Shown piece by piece: positions 10,865 to 20,540 of a stretch of 64,000 nt of DNA. The number at the start of each line of letters is the position of its first letter. The first letter of the stretch is position 1. The position numbers and the translations under genes were made by a program. The notes below the pieces were generated by a model that ran no database searches, was not told the origin of the DNA, and worked only from the letters and a program-made list of their open reading frames with translations. The stretch lies in NCBI GenBank assembly GCA_946699065.1, contig CAMPDV010002159.1:18931-82930 (forward strand). Reading direction: 5' to 3'. This DNA is from Loxodes magnus (lineage: Eukaryota > Ciliophora > Karyorelictea > Loxodida > Loxodidae).

Positions 10865-12479
10865 CTTTTTTTTTATAATGAAAACTATAATGATTTCATA
10901 ATTATTTACACTTTTATTTGCTAATTCGCATTATTGAGTATTAGAATTTTATTTTATTCTTTGATGGAAGTATAAGATACTTTACATGAAAGTGAATATT
11001 TTTATAATTTTCCAAATATTTAAATAATTTAAGTAGTTTACTAGCAAAGGTTTTTTATATGATAAATAATCAATCACTTTTTTTTAAGTTTTCAATTTTA
11101 ATAAAATGACTTCGTTGGAATTTCAAATTTTAAGACTAATAAATAAAATAAATTTTCTACATACAGTAGATATATTCAAGTTGCTTAAAATCAGAAAGTT
11201 TATCTTTAGATCTATTCCTTTTAATATTACGAAATGAGAAAAAGTTTTAAAGAGAAAAATACTTAATATAGTAAGTTTTTCTTAAAAAAACATTTTTCTT
11301 TTCTAAATTAACATCTCTTTGCAAAAAAAAAAACAGATAAATTAGTCGTAATAAGCTCTTTTCAAAACACTTTTGCTAGTATTTTTAAAATTTTCATGCT
11401 TTTCTTATTATTATAATTTAGAGTTTTTTTAAACGTGATTAATAAATTTTAGTTTTTATATTTGATATAGTTAAGCTAGATATATTATTTAGATTCTTGT
11501 ATAATTACTTTTCTAAGATTCTTAGTAGATTGGCCTAAAATTATTATTACAGATGCATTATACCTCATTTTTTCTATTTGATTTATCATATTTTTTAAAG
11601 AGATTTTTTAGCTCTTTTTAGATTAGTTATTTTTTTAAATTCGCAATATCTATTAAAAAGGTAGCTTTAAGCGCTCTTATATAGAAATTTGTTTTTATTA
11701 ATTTGTTTTTTCCTTAAATTTTCATTTATTTTTTATCTTTAATTCTTAAAAACTATTCTTTTTAAACTTTTCATATCTTTTAAAATTCTATCACTTTAAA
11801 AAATTTATTCATCCCGTAAATCTTCTGTAGTGTAAAACTCAGAACGAAAATTAAATTTTTTCACTATTTCATGCTTTACTTTCTTATCTCTCCTTTTTCT
11901 TGAGATTCTTTTCAAATAAGCAAATTCTTATAAAATTAAAAATATTATTATAAGATTTTTCATTTACTCGAAAAGAAATTCAAATTTAAAATTTTTTTAA
12001 TCCAAATCATAAAAAATTTTATTTTTATCAAAAACATAAACAATAACTTTTGTTTTTTATCATTTCGGAAATAATTTACCTTATCAAAACTTTTTCTTTA
12101 AATCAAAAAACCAAAACAAATCATTTTTTTTGAAATTTTATTCTCTTTTGACTTTTTTCATCCCGAAATCAAAAAATTATTCCATCCTGAAAATTTCCTC
12201 TAGTGTAAAACACTGAAAAAAATATAATTTTATATTTTTTGATATTTTAGCTTTAAAAATTGAAAGATAAATAAAAAAGTTACTATCAGAAAAAAAATAT
12301 TTCTAATCGGAAACGAAACTTATTTAACAGAAAAAATTAAAATTTAATATCTATAATAAAAAAAATTAAAAATAATAATGATAATGATAATAATAATTAA
12401 GATTAAAAATAATTAATAACTAATTTAATTTTAATTAAAGTAACAAACATAAAATGAAGCACTTAAATTTAAAGTTAAA
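10865..12479. other. 1.6 kb AT-rich, low-complexity DNA
   Basis: No coding frame was convincing. Two related lines (near 11810 and 12180) share a CATCCyG..TCTAGTGTAAAAC core, so a degenerate short repeat is present. Near 12360 is an ATAATGATAATG microsatellite. Confidence 0.45.
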
Positions 12480-13318
12480 AACTTTGCTAAAACCTTAGTA
12501 GTCAGCCATCTGACCTATTCTATCAGCTTATCTTTATTAGTTTGTCATAAATTCCTACTAGGCTTAGTTAGGCGATGTAGCATTTCATTGATGCACCATC
12601 CTTTAATATTCTGAATAGTTTTCATCTTGCATGTAGTGTTCCTAATTATTTCTCCAAGGATTAAGATTTGAATTAAAGATTTTTTCTATAAATTTTTCCG
12701 CTTTATGTTGGAAACATCCTAATAGTTTTTTTAAAATATCTTATTTATTCTTTCTTTAAATTTCGCTTAGTTAGTCGCAGTATTTTCATAGGTGTTATTT
12801 ATTGCACACGTAGCATTTTATTCTTCTTTTAATCTATTATTCCTGTAACACTTATTTAATTTAAATTTACTACTTATTTTAAATAAACGTTTACTGTTTA
12901 TTTTAATTTAAGGTTTCATTTTCTATTTCCATAGGATCTGATTAATTCTGTTAAAACGAAAACGGCGTTACCTGAATTTATTATTAAATTTAAAGAATTC
13001 TTTATTCCAGTTTGTTTTCTATTTCTTATGATGATTAATATTGTCTCTCAAGTAAAGACATTATTAGTTTTTCTAATTTTTCTAATTTATCAGTGAGGTA
13101 TCTATTTTTAAACCTAAACTCTTTTAAAAACTTAGATAATATTTCTATTTGAGTTTGTGTCGGAAGTTTTTTTAATTCTGGATTTCCAAGTGTTTAATGT
13201 TCGTCATATCAATATATTTCTCACTTTCACTCATTGTAATTATTTTGCTTTTTTATTTTTTAGAGAATTTTCCTGTTTAAATGTTTTGTTCAAAGTTCTG
13301 TTATTTCTTAGAAGCCAT
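12480..13318 (-). pseudogene. Decayed copy of CCHC gene C
   Basis: Highly similar over its length to the intact plus-strand gene at 41719..42579, from the ATGGCTTCTAAG start (13318-13316) through the CYVC knuckle to the C-terminal RWLTTK. Relative to that copy, single-base indels break the frame after EKYDW and again around KLFRIYP, and several codons differ. The 24-nt GTAA..ACAG segment is also present. Copying seems to have happened at DNA level, because both copies keep that intron-like segment. It lies 0.45 kb downstream of the WD40 gene on the same strand. Confidence 0.7.
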
Positions 13319-13769
13319 TTTATATATATATTTAATAAATTTTTTTAAATAATAATCAATATTATAAACTAACTTTGCATGTACAAATAAATTTTATTAA
13401 CTTCTAAAAAAATTGAAAATTTTACAAAACTTAAAAAATCAATAAAAGAGTTTGCTCAAATAAAAGAAACTTACTTCTATAAGATATCTTAAATACTAAA
13501 AATTTAATTTAACATTACCATACTTAAATCACATACACGCTTTGACAAATTTTGAAAAACAATAAAAATAACCTACTATAATATCTTTAATATTAAATTA
13601 AGAATATTAATTATTTTAAATGCTAATTAAAACATTTGCATAAAACAAAAACTATGTAAACTATCAAATACTTAGCTGACATTAAACATTCATTCAAATG
13701 ACTTTATCCTACCAAAAATCTTTAAAATGAAAATTAAATTAAATTAAGTTCAAATTAAGTTACTCGATT
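13319..13769. other. AT-rich spacer between CCHC pseudogene and WD40 gene
   Basis: About 450 bp of A/T-rich sequence with no convincing coding or structure. It would contain the 3' flank of the WD40 gene and the promoter side of the pseudogene. Confidence 0.4.
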
Positions 13770-14837
13770 TCAATTCGAAATCCTCCACTTTCGCACTGTT
13801 TTGTCATCCGCTCCTGATACCAATCATCTATTATCACCACTCAATGCTATAGAAGATATTCCATTTTTATGCCCTTTTAAAGTCTAGATACACTCCCCTG
13901 TATCAAAATTTCATATCTTGATTTGATGGTCATCAGATCCAGAAAATATAACACTTGAATCAGCACTTAGCTGAATACTTGATACACCATCTACATGACC
14001 TTGAAGAGTATGAATACACTATCCAGTTGAGAATTCCCATATCTTAATAGTCTTGTCACCAGAACCCGATATGATATACCTATTATCCTTAGACACTATT
14101 ACCGATGAAACATAGTTTGAATGTCCAGAAAGAGTTCGCACAAACTGACCAGTCTAGAAATTCCAGATCTTTATAAATGTATCTCCACATCCTGATATAA
14201 TATAGTTAGAGTTATTGGAGATTACTACCGATTAAACGTAATCAGTATGTCCAGTTAAAGTTATTTGGAGAGAACCATTGTGGAAATTTCAGATCTTTAT
14301 GGTTTTGCCATCAGATACTGATACAATGTAGTTAGAGTCTGGGGAGATTACTACCGATCAAACTGCATCAGTATGCCCCTATAAAGTTCTTAGGAGAGAA
14401 CCAGTCTACGAATTTCAGATCTTGATCGTGTTATCCCTAGATGCTGATACAATATAGTTGGAGTCTGGGGAGATTACTACCGAATAAACTGAATCAGTAT
14501 GTCCAGTTAAATTTCTTAGAAGAGTACCTGTCTGGAAATTCTAGATCTTTATCGAATTTTCAGGATATCCTCGACTTGATACAATTCAACTCATGTCACT
14601 TGATATGGCTACTGATAAAGCTAGAGTAGTGTCAGTAATGACTTAATCTAAAAATATTAAAGAAATACCTTTACTTTGATCATAGCTTATCCTATTTATA
14701 AGTTTTTAGAAACATAAGTTGGGCAGAATTTCATATTTAAAATGAAGAAGAGATATTTTGCCTAGGGTGTGATTTCTTGCTCTTAGGAGTTTTCTTAAAA
14801 AAATACTTTTAGTGAATTGCTTTTCTTTTTTCTCCAT
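13770..14837 (-). CDS. WD40 beta-propeller protein, 355 aa
   Basis: ATG 14837-14835 to TGA 13772-13770, no intron. After an N-terminal 75 residues (MEKKEKQFTKSIFLRK) come at least six WD40 repeats with canonical GH..S(V/I)..S.D...I.SGS.D.TIKIW.. spacing, e.g. SGSGDKTIKIWEFSTG and LQGHVDGVSSIQLS. Trp closing the repeats is encoded by TGG in some and TGA in others (IKIWN), which fixes the genetic code. Beta-propellers are protein-interaction scaffolds; the partner is unknown. A dead paralogue lies at 44416..45342, also on the minus strand, and both have a Gag-like CCHC gene copy within 3 kb. If TGA here were Trp, the next stop candidate would be TAA five codons on. Confidence 0.9.
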
Positions 14838-15110
14838 TTTTATTTTTATAAATTATTTCAATAACTATTTAATTAAAATAACTACTCTTAATCATTTTTT
14901 TGACTCAATTTCAATACATATAAACAACTAAATTATTTATTTATTAGGTATACTTATAAATTTCTTATTTCTAAAGTATCGATTTTAATATTCTTTTTTG
15001 TCTTAAAACAAGACAGATATAAAACTAATAGTACAGTGTACAAGCTTTTACAATTTTATCAATTTTATATCTTTTTACTTTTAATTAAAATGATAATTTT
15101 TTTTTTAAAA

Positions 15111-15415
15111 CCGCCATAGTTGTTCGAAGGTGAACAACAAGGTCATCTTCATCAGAGGTTGGGGAAGTTAAGTACCCATAATTGACTTTATGTCTTCCTC
15201 TGCTTTGGTTTGGACTCGAGACATAAGATTCTTAGACCTTCGGCACTGGCTTATCTTGGAGTTAATTCTGGAACGAAAAAGAAATAATATTGCGAGCTTC
15301 ATCAGAGGTGGGGAATTTAAATACCCATAATTGACACATGTCGTCCTCTGCTTTGGTGATACAATGAGACACAATCTTGCCATGTCCTTGGACCTCCAAC
15401 AAGTATTAAAGATTA
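15111..15415. ncRNA. Tandem pair of structured GC-rich units
   Basis: Two imperfect copies about 145 bp apart share CATCAGAGGtTGGGGAA.TTAA.TACCCATAATTGAC, then GTCnTCCTCTGCTTTGGT and a GAGACA..AATCTT..ACCT tail. Within each, AGAGG pairs with CCTCT and TGGGG with ACCCA, giving nested stems. The left unit also has a perfect 7-bp hairpin GTTGTTC/GAACAAC. On the minus strand each unit contains CTGATGA, like a snoRNA C box, but no convincing D box. Strand and identity are unresolved. Confidence 0.45.
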
Positions 15416-15429
15416 CGAATATTCTAAAA

Positions 15430-15546
15430 TTATATCAGTATTGAACATTTTTATCAGTACTGAATAATTATACCAGTATTGAACAAGGTTTATCAGTATC
15501 TGATAATTTTATCAGTAACAAACATTCTTGTCAGTATGAAACATTT
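15430..15546. repeat. Short degenerate tandem repeat, about 20 bp, six units
   Basis: Six units of the form TATCAGTAtTGAAcAttt run between the structured pair and the right-hand GC-rich hairpin. Spacing is 17-22 bp with base changes in each unit. Confidence 0.7.
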
Positions 15547-15552
15547 TTTTAA

Positions 15553-15586
15553 AGAGCTGCGCACCAACGAGAGTGCTAAGCGCTCT
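15553..15586 (-). repeat. GC-rich hairpin, right copy of the inverted pair
   Basis: Reverse complement of the hairpin at 8665..8697 with a few substitutions (AGAGCGCTTAGCAC; GTGCGCAGCTCT). AGAGC/GCTCT and GCAC/GTGC pair. The order hairpin, GC island, genes, GC island, hairpin is roughly mirror-symmetric about the CCHC/WD40 genes. Confidence 0.65.
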
Positions 15587-15589
15587 ATA

Positions 15590-16339
15590 ATCAAATTTAT
15601 TTATTTTTATCCAAAGTTTTATAACAAAGAATTGATATCCTTATGATAATAACTTTAATATGCATTTATTAATTACAACTTATTTATATTTTATTTCAAA
15701 AACTCTTATTCAGAAACCTTATTTCTTTATAGATCCTTTTAATGATAAGTGTAATATTACTATTTTAAAGGTACTGTTATTAATTATAGCTTTTCACTTA
15801 CATTAAGATTTGTTTAAGCTTTTACTAATTATGAAATAAAATAAGTTTCTGATTAATTAGTTTAAATAGAGATGATATCAAATTATTGAAAGCAGAGTAT
15901 TTAAATTTATAAGATATTTTAATTATCCACTTTCTTACTACTATTTCATTAGTATTTTTTATAAAGATCTCTCTTAAACTAATATAATTAATTACTTGTA
16001 ATGGTAAGTTAAATAGGTGATATAAATGTAATAAATAGAAGTAGTAGAAAGTAAATATTTAACTAGAAATGGTTGATGACTAATTTTATAATTTTAGTAA
16101 TATTGAATTTGATTATTAAAATAAGCTTTAATATGCTTAATTATGTCTATTACTTAAAATTTGATCCTTTTACTTTTTTAGTTATTAATTTAAATTAAAC
16201 TTCTGTTTAATTAAGAAATTAGATTAGTTATAGTTAATACATTTAGATAACTTTCTCTTTTTATAGCAAACTAATATTATATTGATTGTTTATGTTATTT
16301 TTGTAATTATCATTTCAAATTAATAATACCTTTACACTT
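15590..16339. other. AT-rich spacer
   Basis: About 750 bp without coding signal, structured GC islands or repeats that I can see. Confidence 0.4.
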
Positions 16340-17860
16340 ACTTATCTATCTATATTATATTGCTACCACTATTAATACTCTGTTTCTTAATTGTTTCTTA
16401 TTAAGAAAATTATAAGCATTTATCGCTTCGTTGTGCCTAATTAATTTAATAAGGGAAAATTCTTTATTATAATGAGTATCTACATTATTAGCATCTATTT
16501 TTTTCATGTTCGCATAATTATTTTCCTTTTTATGTTCATTAATCCTCTCCTATATTATACAATATAGTTGATAAACAATTATTAAAATTAAGTATCTATA
16601 ATATTAATTATATGGTATCTTTTTCATTTAAATATGATTAAAGTTGTATATATATTTAGTTAAATGAATTTTAGCATTTAGCTTTATTAATTACTTTATC
16701 TATTAAGGGATTTATTATTGATATTGCTTTAAATTATGTTTCTAGTTTACATTTTATTAAAGTATTTAATCTCTTACTAAGTTTAGATATTTTCAGGCGT
16801 TATTAAGGTTTAAACTTTTGCTTGCTTGTTATTTATAATTTCTTCTAATTTACCTTTCTATCTTTACTCCCTTATGTAAGTAATTTTTAAGGTAGTTATA
16901 TAATTTTCTGATTCTCTGTAGTTTAAAAAGCAAGGAATTAATAAATATATGACAAATATAGAGAAAGATAAGAAAGAGTAGCAATTTTAGCTAAATTTTA
17001 CGATTATTCAGAACAATTCTTTAGCTAATTAACAGCTCGACACATAAGATATGTACAGTGAACATTTTGAATGACAGTTTTATATTTTGGAGTTATAGCT
17101 ACGTAAAATACTAACGATGAAAAGCTAGGTAGAAAGTTATTTCAGCTTCTAATTATATTTCTAAAAGGTATTTTTAATTTCTTCTGTGACTATCCAATTT
17201 ATAATTAGAGTAGTTTTGTCTGCTTGATATTAAACTCTCTTATCCTTTTAGTTGGGATTCTATTTGAATAATATATTTAACTGAAGCTCTAAAGGATATT
17301 AAATCTAAAAGTAGATGTATTTAAAGCTTTCCATTGTAAACTTATTGGGATTTGTTTCATAATTAACCTTTTCTTCTTATAATATAAAAACAGTAATTTA
17401 AGTTAATATAAAAGCTTTGAGTTGTCAATATTATAATAGCTTCAATTCCATAATATAATTAGATAAGCTAAATTCAAATAAAGATTAAAATTATTCTGTA
17501 AAGGCCAAATCCAAAAAGATCTAGGTCTAAATTGCAAAACATTTGAGTGCTTATCATAGTATATAAGTTTAATCCTCGATTCTATATCCTTAATTAATTT
17601 CCATAAATTTAGAGTTTAAAATCTCTTAAATATATATAATGTCTCCTTCCAATCAACCTGAAATCTTTATTTTATATAAGCAATCCAGCTAGGAATACTA
17701 TATTCTTTCATTTAATTACTAAATACCTTATATAAGTTCTAGCTAAGGAGGAGTATAATAATATTATGCATATCTTATTCAAACTTCATTTTTTCTAAAT
17801 CATATTTAGTTAATAAATAGATAGAGACGTAATTTAGCTAAAGCAAAATACAATTAAATT
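16340..17860 (-). repeat. Left arm of a large inverted repeat
   Basis: Reverse complement of 19240..20535, high identity in the aligned blocks (for example 17330-17750 and 17764-17850). It lacks about 250 bp present in the right arm near 19380-19630. On the minus strand, 17750 down to 17310 repeats the coding segment of the right arm. The two arms are opposite copies of one mobile or repeated unit. Confidence 0.75.
17310..17750 (-). pseudogene. Antisense copy of the inverted-repeat coding segment
   Basis: Matches 19615..20060 on the opposite strand, including the segments for YYDKHSNVLQFRPRSF and the Trp-rich FWIWPLQNNF. It is truncated at the 5' side relative to that copy. Function unknown. 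Confidence 0.5.
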
Positions 17861-17944
17861 TAAAAAAAATTGATGTAAAAGATAAAAAACATTTTTTAAT
17901 TAAACATTTAAAAGAATAAAAAAAAAAAAAAGAATGATCAAAGC

Positions 17945-18480
17945 AAAAATTATAACAAAGCAATTCAAAAATGTAGAAAAATTCCCAGTTATAACTTACT
18001 TTTTATTAAACAAAGAGAAAATGCAATTATCAAAATTAATATTCAGACTGAGAACCTAACTAATTATTTTAGAAGTGATTTTCAAGAAAGATATATTCCT
18101 TAAGAATCTGATTAATGCTTATGTCAAGAAAAAGAGACATTCTAACACATATTCAAATGTATATACTACCAAAAAAGTATAGATACATGAAAACCTAAAT
18201 AGATAAAATAATTAAAAGCAAAAATAAAATGTAAAATCATATAAACTAAGAAAATCTTTATGAAAATATAGAACAAGAGCTCTTAGAATATAATTAATAC
18301 ATAATAAGTTAAATATTTTGCAAAAAAGACCATATGACTCAAATTGATAGAATAATAAAATCTACATGAAGCAGAATAAAATAAGCATGAAAATAAATAT
18401 ATTCTTTCTAAAACTTAATGAAAAATAGACAAGTAAATCTAAATTTAATGAGACAAGAAGAAACACTATAACATTTTCAA
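17945..18480 (+). mobile_element. 5'-truncated LINE 3' end, family B
   Basis: Encodes QCLCQEKETFQHIFKC at 18113-18160, the C-x-C-x7-H-x3-C zinc finger found after reverse transcriptase in non-LTR retrotransposons, followed by a Lys-rich tail with TGA as Trp. The reverse transcriptase core is absent. It sits in the spacer of the inverted repeat, directly before another LINE 3' end in the same orientation, suggesting a preferred insertion site or nested insertion. Confidence 0.6.
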
Positions 18481-18539
18481 GAGTACTTAAAAGAAGAAGT
18501 GTATTGAGTTTAGACATAAAACTTCAAAGCTATTAAGCA

Positions 18540-19190
18540 AAACTATATTATTTTTAATTTAATTGAAAATAATCGATCTGCATAATTATTAGAATAATAC
18601 CAATCTTAAAACTTCTACTAAACATATAAGAGATAAAATACAACAATATTTCTATAATGCTGGTACTAAAAAATTACGAGAATGTAAACGGCTAAAATTT
18701 ATACTGAGTATTTGGTAGTCTTTAAAAATTTCCATTAATTATTTATACGAAGTAAAGCAAACAGTAGAGACTAGAAATTATCAGTATATATAAATCAGAA
18801 CCTAATCCTATAATTTTCGTAAGAATCTTCAAGATCGTCATTATCCTATTGATAATACTTATTGTATGTGTGGAGAATATGAGACTTTCGAACATATCTT
18901 TAAATGTATACTATCTAATTTAAGGGATTTACTATCAGAAAAGATTGGGAATATGACTTAAGGCGTCTCATGCTATACATTCAAGAATATTTAAACTAAT
19001 TTTAAAGGTTTAAATTGGAGTATTAAGATTTATAAATCAAATTATTTATCAAGAAACTAATGACAAGAAGACTTGAAATTCTAGATATGGAGAAAGCATA
19101 AAAGACAGAAGTTAAAGATGAGTAGAAAGAAGGAGTAATTAAAGATAAATGATGAATCAAGACAAGATTAAAAATAATTTAAAAACATTT
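18540..19190 (+). mobile_element. 5'-truncated LINE 3' end, family A
   Basis: Closely similar to 35480..36065: it shares QNNTNLKTF and the finger YCMCGEYETFEHIFKC (18860-18907), then a long basic helix ending near 19190. Several indels relative to the intact version break the frame. 5' truncation is the usual result of incomplete target-primed reverse transcription. Confidence 0.65.
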
Positions 19191-19239
19191 ACTAGCGTCT
19201 ATAATTGCAAAAGCAATTCTTCCAATTAAAGTAATCAAA

Positions 19240-20535
19240 AACTCTTTTAGTTTAAATTAAATTTAATTGTCTTTTACTTTAGCTAAATTACGTCTCTATC
19301 TATTTATTAACTAAGTATGATTTAAAAAAATGAAGTTTGAATAAGATATACATAATATGTTGTGCTTCTCTTTAACCCATAATTGATGGAAATTATTTAA
19401 AAATTTCCTCTAAAAATCTATTGAGATAAAGCTAAGTAATTTAACTTTCTTATCCTTATCCTTATATATCAGTCAGATTTAAAAGCTACTTTAATCTTAA
19501 ACTTAGTGTTACCTTTCATCGAAATCCAGCTTATTATAGGTAGGTTTGGCTGAATATTTAGAGTATGTTAAAGCAAAATAAAGGTACTCCAAGAAGGAAG
19601 TAAAATTTAATTAATCAAAAGTTAGAAGGAAAAAGGTAGAACTTATATAAGGTATTTAGTAATTAAATGAAAGAATATAGTATTCCTAGCTGGATTGCTT
19701 ATATAAAATAAAGATTTCAGGTTGATTGGAAGGAGACATTATATATATTTAAGAGATTTTAAACTCTAAATTTATGGAAATTAATTAAGGATATAGAATC
19801 GAGGATTAAACTTATATACTATGATAAACACTCAAATGTTTTGCAATTTAGACCTAGATCTTTTTGGATTTGGCCTTTACAGAATAATTTTAATCTTTAT
19901 TTGAATTTAGCTTATCTAATTATATTATGGAATTGAAGCTATTATAATATTGACAACTCAAAGCTTTTATATTAACTTAAATTACTGTTTTTATATTATA
20001 AGAAGAAAAGGTGAATTATGAAACAAATCCCAATAAGTTTACAATGGAAAGCTTTAAATTATGTGTATTAGTTAAAAGTTTGGTAGATATATTAGTTCTA
20101 AGCTGGTATTGAATGTTGTAGAATTAAGATTTACATGTTTCTCTTTGTTTGATATATGATTCTAATGTACTTATGAGTTTGATGTTGTACTGCAGTATAT
20201 TGTAATTTTGTAATAGATGATGTACTATAAAGGATAATAGGTGATTAGGAATAATTTGATATAGAATAATAGTATAGTAATAAAATAGATAGTAAGTAAA
20301 TATAAATCTGTTAGATTAGTATTAAATAGTTGATATTAGCTAATCTAATAGTTATATTATCTGATACTACTAACATATTATGTTAAGTTTATTGTTTCTA
20401 TTAATTGAGAAAATAGTAATAGAAGATATTTAAATATGTTTTCTTGAAAGCTTATAATTTTCTTAGTAAGAAACAATTAATTTTAAGAAAGAGAGTATTA
20501 ATAGTGGTAATAATATAATATAGATTAGTATAGAA
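19240..20535 (+). repeat. Right arm of the large inverted repeat
   Basis: Partner of 16340..17860. The outer 450 bp (20060-20535) are non-coding and strikingly poor in C on this strand. The arm ends within a few bases of the start of the damaged LINE at 20541. Confidence 0.75.
19615..20100 (+). CDS. Unrecognised Trp-rich coding segment in the inverted repeat
   Basis: Continuous protein-like frame of about 160 codons using both TGG and TGA for Trp (EYSIPSWIAYIKQRFQVDWK; FRPRSFWIWPLQ; IILWNWSYYN). No start or stop can be fixed and no family is recognised. Its presence in both arms suggests it belongs to the repeated element rather than to the host. A second frame also looks open just upstream (LAEYLEYVKAKQRY), so a frameshift or short intron may precede it. 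Confidence 0.45.
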
Positions 20536-20540
20536 TAATA

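Noticed and set aside
15150-15310. Hammerhead ribozyme (CTGATGA on the minus strand)
   Set aside because: No matching GAAA and cleavage triplet at the right spacing, so no hammerhead core can be drawn.
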